A stretch of DNA of 64,000 nucleotides from Trichobilharzia regenti (GCA_944472135.2 OX235264.1:91646319-91710318), one strand, 5' to 3'. Positions 21,721 through 33,195 are shown, numbered from the stretch's first letter. Program-made: numbers and translations. Notes: generated from the sequence alone by a model not told the origin.

Positions 21721-22435
21721 CACGATCTCCTCCATGTCATGCCATTTAAGTAATCGCTGAATGCTTGGAAAATACGCTAAGTTAATACCTTTTCAGCAAT
21801 GTTTATTCGTGACCTTAGGTGGGAATAAGCTTCAGAATATAACATTCAACGGGGAGCATATTCTCCAGCAGATAAAGTTGAAGTTCAATCTAAACAGTTG
21901 TCTAACTTGTATTGACTTCCTTAAAAAAACAAAATAGAACCAGGCTGCCAACCTTGAGCCATTTCCAAAGTATAGTAGAAGCATGAAAGTAACACATATT
22001 CGAAGTAAAAAAAAACACATCAACTCAATTCAATTCATTTGTGAATTAGATAGTCAGGAAGAGAAGCTTTCAATGTTGAATTGTATCATAGAAAGGGAAT
22101 AATACACTGTTTACAGGAAGCCCATACATTCAAATCAATATTGACATTTCAATTCAATTCACCCCACGCCAGTAAATATTAGGGTTAGTGAAATGTTCAA
22201 GCAGTAGGAAGAATAACTAAGTAGAATCAAGGGAAATCTAAGACAGAAGTTCAGGTATATTAGAAGGGGAAACTTTGAAATTTAATAGTTGGCTTGATAA
22301 ATTATTCAGAAAGTATGTACGGGAATCTAAAAATAAAATCAATAATTAATACTAATAATAATGATGATAATAACGATATGCATGACAAACATGCGCACAA
22401 TAATAGCAACACCAACAGTAAGGAATTTTAGCTGT
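21721..22435. other. UGDH intron sequence, nothing recognised
   Basis: Low-complexity AT-rich sequence with 'aataatgatgataat' runs. Confidence 0.35.
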
Positions 22436-22439
22436 CATC

Positions 22440-23045
22440 AGTAGTACTTCTACACACAGAAGGAACCTTGGAAACAACCTTAAGGAGAATTCTTAGTATT
22501 GCAGGGAATAAAAGTGGTATTCAATCACCCACAAACTCAATCAGAAACAAAATTGGGCGCTTAAAGGATCCTGTGGAGCCAATGAGACCTAACAACTTAG
22601 TTTGTCTAATACCCTGCTGTAATGATTGTCAGGTCAAATACATAGGTCAGAGTAGTAGAACAGGTGCATTCAAACTAGCGGAGCAGCATAAAAGCTTGAC
22701 AAAATCTAGATTAGTTGACCCGACACTAAGATAAGAAATCTGGTGAACATTTCAGCCATGATAGCACTACATGCAGTTGCACACAACCAACCATAAAATA
22801 GGTTGGGATAAGATCACAGTTTTAAAATCGAATGTAACAGGGTGGAGGGAGAGATTGGTAACAGAAGCTTTAGTTATCGAATCACCTGCAAATACGTGTA
22901 GTGGGAATGATCCAACACCTGTCCAGTCGGATATCTGGAAAATTCTCCTACCCTTTCGACGACAAATAGAAGAGAACATAGGAAACTATAAGACTCAAGT
23001 TTCGAAGTCGTGTGCTTATGATTGCTATGATTACGAACAATAAAT
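22440..23045 (+). pseudogene. Penelope-like element remnant (second lineage)
   Basis: Reads NNLVCLIPCCNDCQVKYIGQ then SSRTGAFKLAEQHKS, a recognisable GIY-YIG start (Y/C-IPC..C...YIGQ, R, EH) that differs from the CIYQFTCSCG type at 23300. Downstream, after a frameshift, ...SGEHFSHDS and RERLVTEALVIES, the usual His and the conserved exit segment, are visible. Broken by stops and frameshifts. Confidence 0.65.
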
Positions 23046-23129
23046 TGTGTTCAAACTGTCATTATCCACTAAATAACACTGTTTCTTCATTGTGTGAGAA
23101 GCTGTAGCGAATTGGCAAACGATGGAATC

Positions 23130-23310
23130 CATGAATCATCGGTTCGGCTAGCAGTGGCTGGATGGTCTACGAATTAACCTCCTAACCAGAATGTCCTGCG
23201 TTTGAACCCTAGCAGTGGGTGCACACTGATGAAGAGTACCGGACTAGAAGGAAACGGCTGTCTAATTATCCCTACTGGTTTTCAATAGTTCCCTAACTCA
23301 TGATTAGATC
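23130..23310 (+). repeat. Sm-alpha-like SINE
   Basis: GCAGTGGCTGGATGGTCTAC head, B-box TTTGAACCC, CACTGATGAAGAG and GAAACGGCTGTC. It abuts the PLE reading frame that follows and supplies its nominal start codon. Confidence 0.7.
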
Positions 23311-24121
23311 TGTAACCAATAGAATGCCTGCTGCAAACCAACAATTGACCCATCCAATAAACAGAGTGATGTATAAAAAGCCCACATGGAATGGACAATT
23401 CATCAACTTTGTAAGCTTCGTGCCCCTAGACAGAAAGAGAAACATGATATACGCTCTTTCCTCGAGGATTCGGAAGATATGCAGCGATGAAGAACTGAGT
23501 AATCTCCGAAGAACCCTGATGGAAGACGGTTTTCCACCTAGGTTCATAGCCAAGAACCTCAAATCAAAGAAGACCTCCAAACAAGTTCAATCCTTCCCGA
23601 AGAAGATACTTCTGCTTAATCTAGAATTCAAAGGCGACATTGAAGCAGAAATCCTTCATAAACGCCTCTCCAAATCACTGAGGAAAACATACTTCGCCGC
23701 GATCCTACGAATGACGTTTTCCTGCAAGAAACTGTTCAACCAGAACGCGAAAGACAGGCTATCGCATTGGGCCACTTCAACGTGCATATACCAGTTTACT
23801 TGCTCTTGCGGAGCTAAGTACATCGGCCGTACCATGCATCAACTTGAAAAACACGCTCGTGAACACTATCCAGCCTGGCTAGTAAGAGGAGCCCAAAAAC
23901 GTCTACACAGTTCAGTGACAGAACATCTGGTCAATTCAGGACATTCAGCGCCTTTCGAAAAATCCCTCAAAGTAATATACAAGATTCAATCAAACCTATC
24001 AAAGGGAGTAAAATTAGGACATCTGGGCATAGCCGAGGCACTAGCTATCCAAAAGCTCAAACCCACGCTTTGTATCCAAAAGAAATACGTACAACCCTTG
24101 TTCCTGCCGTGGCCATCATAA
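23300..24121 (+). CDS. Penelope-like retroelement C-terminal fragment with GIY-YIG nuclease domain
   Basis: An open frame of 273 codons, the best preserved PLE piece here. The start ATG at 23300 lies in the adjoining SINE, so the true element begins about 23310, cut at its 5' side; the reverse transcriptase part is absent. Residues about 50-95 read LSSRIRKICSDEELSNLRRT, a PLE linker. Residues about 163-185 read CIYQFTCSCGAKYIGRT, the GIY-YIG core in its Cys-rich PLE form, followed by an EH motif (AREHYP) and a second conserved block ending LGIAEALAIQKLKPTLCIQK. In PLEs this nuclease nicks the target for integration. No stop interrupts it. I treat it as a dead fragment in a UGDH intron, not a host gene. 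Confidence 0.8.
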   Translation: MIRSVTNRMPAANQQLTHPINRVMYKKPTWNGQFINFVSFVPLDRKRNMIYALSSRIRKICSDEELSNLRRTLMEDGFPPRFIAKNLKSKKTSKQVQSFPKKILLLNLEFKGDIEAEILHKRLSKSLRKTYFAAILRMTFSCKKLFNQNAKDRLSHWATSTCIYQFTCSCGAKYIGRTMHQLEKHAREHYPAWLVRGAQKRLHSSVTEHLVNSGHSAPFEKSLKVIYKIQSNLSKGVKLGHLGIAEALAIQKLKPTLCIQKKYVQPLFLPWPS

Positions 24122-24480
24122 ACAGGTAATTCTTCTAATAGTGACTATCGCACTGACTTTCTTATCCAAACTTCCTGTTTATTCATGTTATTTTTAAGTT
24201 TTTCTTAACCCCTATTTACACTACCATATTTTCACATCCGAACTTCCTGTCTATTTTGTTATTTTATTATTTCTACATATTTAATCCCTGATTGCATAAA
24301 CAATTATTCGTTACATTAGTTATGATCCCACTAGATTTTGTTATCCAAGCATCCTGTCTATTGTTGTTATTTCTACATTTCTAACCTCTAATTGCACAAT
24401 ATGTCAATCTTCTCAGTAATTATGAGGCTACTTTGTTTGAGCTTTATTCGTCCCCCTGTTAATTATGGAATTTCAATTCC
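24122..24480 (+). other. 3' untranslated tail of the PLE copy
   Basis: AT-rich sequence with repeated 'tcctgtctatt' and 'gttatttttaag' motifs, also recognisable on minus at 29080-29400 next to another PLE remnant. Confidence 0.5.
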
Positions 24481-24741
24481 TAATTGTAATTCTACTAATC
24501 TGACCCTTGATCAGAAATTACTCGGGAACTTTCCCACCCATTTATTGATAAATACACGAATGTACAGCCTCCTAGTTGATGATTTCGTCGAGAAGAAAAT
24601 TTTCTTCGCCGCAACTGTCTTTTTATTCCCTAAGATGCAGAAACATAGAACAAGAAAATACGGAAAAATGAATACAGTTGTCAAAAATCCAACCCCTACC
24701 CCCCACCACAAATGGAGGGTGTGTGTGTGCAAAACAATCAC

Positions 24742-24954
24742 CTGTGTCAAATTATCACCATCTATATCAAAACCATTCATTGTGCAGTTGAATTTATTTT
24801 GATGACATTTCGACTCAAAGTGAATAATTGCGCTGGTTGTCTCTGCGGCTTTCACGGGCACTGTACTCTTTTCTACAATAACTTTTGGTCGTCGACTGAC
24901 TTTAGCTATCCGTCGAGCAGCAGCTTCTAAATTACTCAGATCCGTTGCTCTGCC
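24742..24954 (-). CDS. UGDH: UDP-glucose 6-dehydrogenase, coding exon 3
   Basis: Seventy-one codons, about residues 99-169, starting GRATDLSNLEAAARRIA after a TTTTAG acceptor and ending DGDNLTQ before a GT donor at 24741. The motif VEKSTVPVKAAE, which lines the nucleotide-binding cleft in the family, is intact. After AAE the sequence departs from the usual pattern. Together with the first residues of exon 4 it gives about 41 residues where the human enzyme has 17 before the VLSNPEF motif. The extra stretch is polar, with two cysteines and a DIDGD segment, and sits at an exon junction. Reading-frame continuity across both boundaries supports it as real coding sequence. Confidence 0.92.
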
Positions 24955-25089
24955 CTAAAAGATGATAAGAGAAAATAGTGAGTATACACAAGATTACACT
25001 ATGTAAAAAAATGCATTGTGATATTTTGCTAAATTTATTACGTTTGCAGAAAAACATCTAAAAGAGTCATAAAAATATTAAGCTATCAA

Positions 25090-25319
25090 GCATGACTGAC
25101 TGACTGATTTACTGGTTTCAACGTAAGACTTTGCATTGATGTGCAGCAGTTCGAGTCACCACACTCCACTTAGCACAAAAAGCATGAGAAGAAAGTAAAA
25201 AGAAATGCAAAATAGAGACAGCCAACAGAGATATGAGGCAAAAAGAATAGTAATATCGAAGAACAATATAGTTTTATTGGATATTATAAGTCACAAGGAG
25301 TGGATGCATCTGCACCAGC
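25090..25319 (-). mobile_element. RTE-like LINE 3' fragment (subfamily B), part 1
   Basis: Near-identical to 11400-11640, including the CTGACTGACTG tail and 'tgtgcagcagttcg'. The copy is interrupted at 25319 by a retroposon and resumes at 25952. Confidence 0.75.
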
Positions 25320-25951
25320 TTTTTTTTCGCTTTACTTCGGCTATCTCCTACGGGAGGATGAGCCGGCTTCATGAACGTCTCGAATCATCGCTGCCCAGGC
25401 GCGGCAATTTGTAAGAGAGTTCATGAAGTTTCATGGGAATTTGGTACGAGTGATGTCCCCAGAATCGCTCGGCCTTTTGTTTGAGAGTGCAGCTCTAGCC
25501 TTTACACAGCCAAGTGTGACCTACAAGGCAGTAGGAGTGGAGTAAGGAGTCCACTATCCATTGGCAGCCGGTGACCGGAGTTCGGTTCATACGCCTTTTT
25601 GAATGGGGCCAGACATCCAGGACATCCAACAAGCCCTTTGTCCATACGTCTGCCGGTGAGCTCCAGTGAGCTTCATACGCCAGTCGTTGGAGGTTTGGAA
25701 TCAGGGTTTAGCCATCTCCCCTAGACCGTCATCCAATGGACAGTCAACCCGGTGGAGAGCGCCGGGCATCCGCTTTCGCCCTCTCACTTTGGTGAGAAAC
25801 ACCTCCGCCACGTGAAGGCAGTGAGTAGGACTTCCTCAGGAGAGGCTATGTAAGACGCCCGGTCATATGGGAGCATTTCAAGAGGTGTGCGGAGGGGTGG
25901 CCAACCCGCAGCGCAGGGCACCCACCCCCGACCATCCTGAGGCTTTGGAGG
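25320..25951 (-). mobile_element. 632-bp retroposon nested in a LINE, with target duplication
   Basis: Bounded by the 10-bp duplication CTGCACCAGC (25310-25319 and 25952-25961). On plus it begins with a T8 run, which is the poly-A tail of a minus-oriented retroposon. The body matches 20550-21285. Its 5' end differs from that copy (a GC-rich segment instead of a SINE head). The paralogous empty site is at 11630-11645. Confidence 0.85.
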
Positions 25952-26560
25952 CTGCACCAGCCACTAACAACGACGATTTTGAGCCATATCACTAATTGTC
26001 TCCAGCTGTCATTGATGTTTACCGTCCCAAGGATCTCAACCAGTTAAGAAGTCTACACCTTCCTAGGTGGCTGGCCGGCTTGAACTAACTGTTGTGGATT
26101 TCATTGACTGATGAAGCCATGTCCTCGTTTGACCACCACTAGGCCTTTCCCAACATTGCCGATTGTAGAGGAAGGCGATGGCTAGGCTAGCATGCGCGAA
26201 ACACGGTCCTAACCATCACAACCAATGTAACTTCCCAGCCTCGTCTATTGATTTCCACTCCTTACTTAGCACTCAACTGAAGGCTAACCTCAATGTTGAT
26301 CACCGTATTGTACCACTTAACATGGGAGGCAGAACGCAGACACCTATGCTCAAAGATATCTAGCCTTTTCATGTCTCCCACTTTCAATGGCCGGGTTTCA
26401 CAGCCATGAAGGAGGACAGAGTGGACTACTGAGCGGTACACACGTCATTCGGTCGATAGCCGGATATCACGTCTACACCAGAGCCTGAAGCATTTGGAGT
26501 TACGATTACGCAGAGACGTCAATCAAAGGGTTACATCAGTCTGTTCAAGGATAATCGCTA
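25952..26560 (-). mobile_element. RTE-like LINE fragment (subfamily B), part 2
   Basis: Continues the interrupted copy. On minus it includes decayed segments equivalent to WLGHVLRMP...RRAML and the region also found at 11960-12200 and 39085-39360. Confidence 0.7.
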
Positions 26561-26679
26561 AAAACAAAGGCTCAGAGCGGTGCTCAACAAAACTCACTAT
26601 GCAGCGACAGTCATTTTCATAGAAGAAAGAAGACGAGATTTATGTAGCCCTGTATGTGGTGACAGTATCCTGACGATAG

Positions 26680-26975
26680 CATCACATACCAATGGGCGTG
26701 TTTACCAATTTAAATATATATGTGGTCACATGTACATAAGGCGGACTTAACGATCTCTGCGTGTCAGGTAGCTGCAAGAACAAATAAAATCGGCCTGATT
26801 GAAGTATATCCCCGGAAACAGATGCTCAACATCATCTACCGCAAAGTACACCATAGAGACGAGTCATACATTTGCTTCCAATGGTATACTTGAATTCATT
26901 GAAGCTAAAGCAATTAAAAAACTTAAACCTGTTTCATATGTTCAAAAATTATTTGTGTTATTACTTTGAATCTGC
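26680..26975 (+). pseudogene. Penelope-like element remnant
   Basis: Reads YQFKYICGHMYIRRT with stops after it, then ...SHTFASNGILEFIEAKAIKK and LKPVSYVQK. GIY-YIG region and conserved end, heavily decayed. Confidence 0.65.
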
Positions 26976-27002
26976 CTTTATTCTTTTACTCGTTTGCATT
27001 CT

Positions 27003-27225
27003 GACTAGAAAGTAGGGCTTTAGGCTACAGCTTTGAAATTTCAGCGGTAGTGGCTCTATTTTTACAGGGTGGGATCGCAAGCCTGACAACTATAACTCCA
27101 GCCCATCTCTTCCGGGCTAACTGCCGGTTATACAAGGTTTAGGAGTTCGTCGGTAGGAGTTGAACCCCAGCCCAATTGCGGCGTGGTTGGAGAGCATTCT
27201 ATCGGTGCATCACCGATACAGTTTA
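27003..27225 (-). repeat. tRNA-derived SINE, type A
   Basis: On minus it has the head with GATAGAATGCTCTCC, B-box GGGTTCAACTCC and a body and 3' end as in the family. Confidence 0.65.
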
Positions 27226-27409
27226 TAGGTTGTGCTGAATAACCCGCTAGAATTCAATTACCCGGAAGAGATCATTTATGTACTAGAATTTGAGTCACAT
27301 TTATCAACTTAGGGCTGGTGATAGTACCCAGTTGCCTAGAGTGAAGTATGTGCGGACAGCCAACCAAGTCTGGAGGCCACTAACTAAAAGTCGAGTGCTA
27401 AAGCCAATG

Positions 27410-28975
27410 AGTTCCTCTGTTTCCATTATTTAATACATTGTGATGAGATGATTACGGAATATATACACACATCAGTACCTGGGGACATTTTGTTAAACAA
27501 GCTTGTTGAAACTCAAACTCACTCTTGGGTTGTCAAATGGCTGCATTTTTATTTCTCAGGAAGAAACCAGTACACTGTATGTCAGTGGAAGTCGTCCACT
27601 CCATTGCTTACTGAGGTTGGTGTCCTTTGAGATGCTGTCCTTTCTCCTTTTCTGTTCTCTTTCTTCTTGCATAACTTGCCTCATTCTGATGAAATGAACT
27701 TTGTTAAGTATGCCGATGATCTGACTATTTCAATGTCAGTTAACTCCCAGTTAGACTGTACTAAGATGAATGAATAGCTTTCTATCAGAAATTTACAAAT
27801 GGTCTTCGTCTAATGGACTTAAACTAAATCCTTCCAAATGTCAGACTGTTAATTTCAGTTTACAATGTGAAAGAAAGCTAAATGAAGCCGTTTGTTTCTA
27901 GACCCTTGCAAAATTGATGATATTGATATAGAAATCAAGTCTGAAGTTAGGTATCTTGGATTAATTCTTTCTACTAACCTATCCTGGTCTTCCCATGTCT
28001 TAGCGATTTCTAAAAGAATATTTCGTCTGACTTTTTACATTAAGAAGTTGAGGCACTCAGGCATAACCCAACCTCTCCTCCACTCACAGTTTGTCAACTC
28101 GTGTATTTTACCTATTCGCCTTTACTGTTCACCCTTACTTATTCTTTCCTGGATTGATTAGAAAAGACTATGTCATACTTCGTAGAAATCTGAAGACTGT
28201 CAGTAGGACGAGTGGTACCCCATTGGGCCATATCGTTGATACAATCATTGGTAGGCACTTGATTTCATGCGACAAATTTTCCAAAGGAATTTTGTCTGAC
28301 TACGAGCATCCACTTTACCCCACAGCAGCTCCAACCTTGTGTCTCCTCAGGTAAAACAAGAAGTCTTTTCAGAAGACTTTATGCACGTACGTCTCAGTAT
28401 AAAAATTCCACTACACCATATTTGGCACGTACTTTATGTGATGAAAATAGTGTTAGACATGAAATAACTAACCTTCTTTGCACTACTAAATAAACCATTT
28501 CTTCCACCCTTACACCATCAAACCTTATTGTTATTGTACTTCTTATATTTATAATCCTATCAATTTTTTGTTTTTATTTATTTATTTTTCCTAAGTGTCA
28601 ACATAATTTAAGCAGTGTGAATAACTGTTAATTTTGTATTTCCCCTCACCATGCTGCTATATCAACAGAACATTAGATCCAATAATCTATAACATGCTAA
28701 AGTTTCCAAACTGAATCGACAATACTGTTTGAAACAAACTCACCGTGATTATTATTACTATTACATTTAATATTCTCATTTCGTGCTTCGAATATTTTTG
28801 ACTTTATATCGTAAAAGTGGACAAATTCGTCTGGTTAATTTTGTTTTAATTTTTAATTTTATTTATATTTTAAGTGTAAATCAGATGCAATATTGTGACA
28901 AATGCTGAGAATTCCATTCTGTATTATAAGTACTGTTTTTGGAATAAAGTAGACTATTATTATTATTATTAGATC
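27410..28975 (+). mobile_element. CR1/Jockey-like LINE, 5' truncated
   Basis: Broken frames give the end of a reverse transcriptase. VPGDILLNKLVE is followed by a loose GVL..SPILFSLF-type region, then FVKYADDLTISMS with the YADD catalytic motif (near 27700-27730). Next are SEVRYLGLILSTNLSWSSHV, IYIKKLRHSG and RTSGTPLGHIVDTIIGRH. The 3' UTR ends with TGCTGAGAATTCCATTCTG, a GGAATAAAG motif and a TTA-repeat tail at about 28955-28970. The schistosome SR1 group is a plausible family; I cannot confirm it by search. Confidence 0.75.
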
Positions 28976-29079
28976 ATGGGCCATATAAAAAAGACGGTTG
29001 CAGAGAATCAAATGCTTCTTTTAGAGGAAGTCCCCATCAACTGGATAGCTGTACATCCGTGCGTTTATTGTAAATGAGC

Positions 29080-29995
29080 GAGAAGGTTCTACAACTATAT
29101 CTGGTCAACGGTCAAATGAATAAAACTGCAATTAGGGATCAAAACGTGATAATAGCAAAATAAACACGAAGATCGGGTAAAAACGTGGTAGGATCACAAG
29201 TACTGAGAAAATTGATAACTGTTTTACAGTTGGGGATTAGAAAGGTAGTAATAAAAAGGTGGCAAGGAAATCCGGATCAAACAAAAATAGTGCAAATAGG
29301 AATTAAAAACAAACAAAAATAACACAAATAAACAGGAAGATTGAATAAGAAGGGTAACACGATGATCATTATTCAGAGAATCGACTGTTTATGATGACCA
29401 TCGTAGGGACAATAGGTGGACTTATTTCCTTGGAATATATAACGCGGGCTTCAACATTCAGATAGCTAGTGCCTCAGCTATGCCCAGCCAGATCCCTTGA
29501 TCTCACTCCCTTTGAGAGGTTTGCTCGGATCATGTATATGACTTTGAAGGATATTTCAAACGTATCTGGATATCTTGAATTCCCCTAAATATTTATATAT
29601 AATAATTGCGTTCTCTCTTTGCTGGCAGACAGGCTTGATAGTGCTCCAGAGGGCATTTTACAAGTAAACGCATGATACCCCAAGCGTATTCGGTTCCACA
29701 AGAGTTAATGGACTGGTTGTTTACGCATGCCAAAGTGACTCAGTGTGTAATAGCTTGTCTTTCACGTGCTGATTGAATGATTTCTTGCAAGAAATATATC
29801 ACTTGTAGGCTGGAGGTGAAGCATATTTTACTGAGATTATTTCAAAATCTGTTGACGGAGAATTTGGGGATGACTTGAACCTGAATCTGGGTAGGAAACC
29901 GTTTTCCATCAAGATTCCTCGGAGATTTTGTAGTTCTTCATCAGTTGATTTCTCGGCACATTATTTTCCGGATCTTTGAGGGAATAGAGGTTACT
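29080..29995 (-). pseudogene. Penelope-like element remnant with 3' tail
   Basis: On minus the frames give CSDEEL-like (STDEELQNLRGILMENGF), a cysteine/KKSFNQ-H segment and a decayed GIY-YIG, in the order of 23450-24121. The low-coordinate side (29080-29400) matches the AT-rich tail at 24122-24300. Several frameshifts. Confidence 0.65.
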
Positions 29996-30254
29996 CTTTC
30001 TGTTTAGAGGAATACAACTCTAAATATTGTGAAATTATTCATTTCATGTGGGGCATTTTTTATGTGGAACTCTTCAGCGAGTACTTATCAGCATTTCTTA
30101 TGGCGCATTGCATCAGATTCAACTCCGACAGTGAGGTCAGTGTGTTAAGTGGACGTTATTGAAAGTTTGAAATAGGTTTCCGAGATCCAGCTTGCCAACA
30201 CAAATAATGAAAGTATTATGAATGTTTCTCTTGTAGAGATGTAGCTCGCTGATA

Positions 30255-30456
30255 GTTGATGATATATACATTTTTTTATTATACCTTGATTCCACATCGT
30301 ATTTTTGGTACAAGTATGGAATTTTCAGTATATGATATCGGTAGCCCAATTTTGCAGGCCAACCATTGATATCGGGTGTGCGTCGGCAGGGGATCGAACC
30401 TCGGACTATGTACATGGTCGGCGAGAATCCTTACCGCAGTGCCACCGACGTAGACG
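30255..30456 (-). repeat. tRNA-derived SINE, type B, near full length
   Basis: On minus it has the head with GTCGGTGGCACTGCGGTAAG, B-box GGTTCGATCCCC, a GTTGGCCTGCAAAATTGGGC body and an A-rich end with 'aatcaaggtataataaaaa'. Confidence 0.75.
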
Positions 30457-30885
30457 AATGTATAGCTGTCTAGTTGATGACTTCGTCGAAAAGAAAAATT
30501 TTTCTCTCTGCTATCATGTCTATAATATTTCTGATGATTAGATGATTATTAGGCATTATTTACCTCAATTACCAACGCTTTATCAGTCAGTCAGTCAGTG
30601 AATAGACCTACGAATATTCCTGACTAATATCCTCAGGAGCCGAACAGAAGTCGGCTACTACTGGAAGTAACAATATAAACAGTAGGCCTTTTAAAGCACA
30701 ACTAGGTAACATATACAAAAATGCTTCGTATCAAAATAGAATGAATAAAGTTTGGAAGCAAGAAAGTTATGTAAATACCCTAATATGATTATGAGCAATA
30801 ATTTATGCTTAAAACGTGGTCATCAGTAAATATCACTCTACAACACAACATGTGATTTTCTACAGTTTGGTTTGTAAGGGTTAGT
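30457..30885. other. UGDH intron sequence, nothing recognised
   Basis: Contains a short CAGT run near 30588-30600; otherwise unassigned. Confidence 0.35.
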
Positions 30886-30889
30886 TATG

Positions 30890-31065
30890 TTTTTACGAGT
30901 TGATCACGGATTGATATCAGTAAGAGAACCCTTGAAAACCAGGGAGTACTGGACAGCTGCTGTTTCATCCTAGTTTGGGAATCATCGCCAGTACGCACTC
31001 ACTGGGATTCGAACCCAGGACCTTCCGGTTACAAGGCAAGCTCGTATACTATAGAAAACTAATCT
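30890..31065 (-). repeat. Sm-alpha-like SINE
   Basis: On minus it has the tRNA-like part, B box GGTTCGAATCCCAGTG, CCCAAACTAGGATGAAACAG and the 3' end at about 30895. Confidence 0.7.
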
Positions 31066-31584
31066 GATGCTCGCTAGTGACTTACTACAGTTTTGAGTTT
31101 CCTGAGTTCTAGTGAGAATTCGTGACCAATGAGGTGTGTGGATGGATGTCCCACCAACGACAATAGTTGGGGTCGCGCTAAATCACGAATTGGTAGAAGT
31201 TAGAATTCATGAGCCATTGAATCGGTTCCCAGTGGCTGAATGGTATATGTGATTTTATCAAAATAAAAATTTTATCCAATTGGTCTAAATATGAAATGAG
31301 ATCACCAATTTTAAACTTTTTGTTCCGATAAGCATTACAGTACAATAATTATTAAGTCTAGTGAGGTTCAAAGTATCAAAAACAATTATCAGGAATCATT
31401 ATTTCTAATGATAAGAGAGTTCAAAACAACCTCTGCCTATGAAGAGACAGTAAAATAAAATATATAACTACTGATCATTATCGATTTTTGATTAAGCTTA
31501 AAGATTTTATTAGTTTGTTTTTTTTTCTCAACTATTTTCTCTATAAATCTACTCTTATCTAAACTAGAAGATTAAAACAAAAGT

Positions 31585-31735
31585 GGGAGGCCTTTGGTTC
31601 GAACTATGGTGGTAGGTGAGTACTGATGAAGATTCCCAGTCTAAGACGAAACGGATTCCAGTACTCCATGATTGTTTTATCAGTGGTTGTTCTCTACCTC
31701 ATGTCGACTCGTAATCCATCCTGTAAGCGATCGAA
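31585..31735 (+). repeat. Sm-alpha-like SINE fragment
   Basis: GGTTCGAACTATGG, GTACTGATGAAGATTCCC and AGACGAAACGG...CCAGTACTCC. Truncated head. Confidence 0.65.
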
Positions 31736-32239
31736 TCAAATCCTTGCTGTAAGCCAATACTTGATAAAACGATATAAACTACTAATAGAATTAAGTAGTC
31801 GGTTAATACAAACGTAAATAGGTTATGTTCGATCGTAGTCGATGAGAACACTCCAATTAGGCTCATTTTAATGATGACGTGTATTTAGTACTAACATCCC
31901 AATTATCAAAGTGATTATATTTCAGAAATTATACTTTTTAGTGACTAATGTTGGGATTGTAGTTCCCAACGTTTCGCACAGGTAAACATATATAAGTACT
32001 TATATAAGGCCAGTAAGTGGTTAACCGTTTGGTGTTTGAAACGATCGGTGGTCGATTCCGGTCTTAGCGGGAACTCCAACATTACCTAAGGATGCGGGTA
32101 TATCGGTTGATGAGTTCCTAGTAGAGGGAAACGCTCATTCTTGATTCCACTGCTAGTTACTACAAACTAAATAGCACCACCTTAATCTCTGGACATTATA
32201 GTAGTAGTCATACTAAGAGCGGACACGTATCAACAGTCT

Positions 32240-32640
32240 GATCGAAAACTGACTTCATTTAAAAAGCCATTGGAAAAACACGAGGGAGTACTGGAGGGCT
32301 GTTTCCTCCCACCGGTTTGGGACTCATTGGCAGTACCTATCCACCACCAGGGTTCGAACCCATTGCCTTCTGGTTAGGAGACGAGCTCGTGAGCTGTTCT
32401 ACCACTAGGATCCCATTAAATGGTCTGCCCGTGAATTCTAACCTTTACCGATACGTGATATTTTTAGTACGACCAGTACTAGTCAATGACATCGCTAGCA
32501 AGTATTCGTCCTCACTCCCAACAGGATAGACACCGCTGGTCATGACGTCGCCACGAATTTCTCTCCTTTAACCAGTCAGTAGTGAGCACTATTTCAATTC
32601 ATGGTCGAAATGGAAACCAATCAAATCCTCATAATCTAAC
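32240..32640 (-). repeat. Sm-alpha-like SINE, long form (left of inverted pair)
   Basis: On minus, the extension at 32430-32640 is followed by a tRNA-like part (B box GGTTCGAACCCTGG near 32350) and the hammerhead-like region near 32290-32330. Confidence 0.65.
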
Positions 32641-32659
32641 TCGTGAGAATTAATGTGAT

Positions 32660-32995
32660 GCTAGCTAGTTACTGGCCACAGGACGAAGTTGACTGGTGTG
32701 AAGTCGTGAATCCACCCGATCGGAAGTGAGGATTAATACTCTGCGAGGTTGACAGAGGCTGGTGGTCGTGCTACAAAAATATCACGAATTCCTAGAAGTT
32801 AGAAATCACTGACCGTTTAGTCGGATCTCAGTAGCTGAATGGTTTACAAGCTCGTCTTGTAGCCAGAAGCTCCTGGATTAAAATCCTAGCTCTGGATAAG
32901 TACTGCCGATTAGTCCCAAACTGGTGGAACGAAACAGCTGCCCAGCGCCTCGTGTAGGCTTTCAGTGGTTCTCTAACTGATGTCTGTTAACGATT
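32660..32995 (+). repeat. Sm-alpha-like SINE, long form (right of inverted pair)
   Basis: Mirror arrangement of the preceding copy: extension, then CTCAGTAGCTGAATGGTTTA, a B-box remnant and GAACGAAACAGCTGCCCAG. It ends with the 'ctaactgatgtctg' part. Confidence 0.65.
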
Positions 32996-33004
32996 AAACC
33001 AGAA

Positions 33005-33195
33005 ACGAATAAAAATCCCTGGAAAACCTTGGAGTACTGGACAGCTGTTTCGTCCTAGTTTAGGACTCGAGCCCCGGTGGATGCGTGCCGATGAAGAGTC
33101 TCAAACTAGGACGAAACAGCTGTCCAGTACTCCCAGGTTTTCCAGTGGTTCTCTAAATGATGTCAGCTCATGATGAATGAAATCCTCCATGCAAT
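33005..33195. repeat. Sm-alpha-like SINE fold-back
   Basis: The left piece (33010-33068, minus) carries ACTGGACAGCTGTTTCGTCC. The right piece (33078-33195, plus) carries GGACGAAACAGCTGTCCAGT. The two are complementary over about 50 bases and meet around 33070. Confidence 0.75.
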
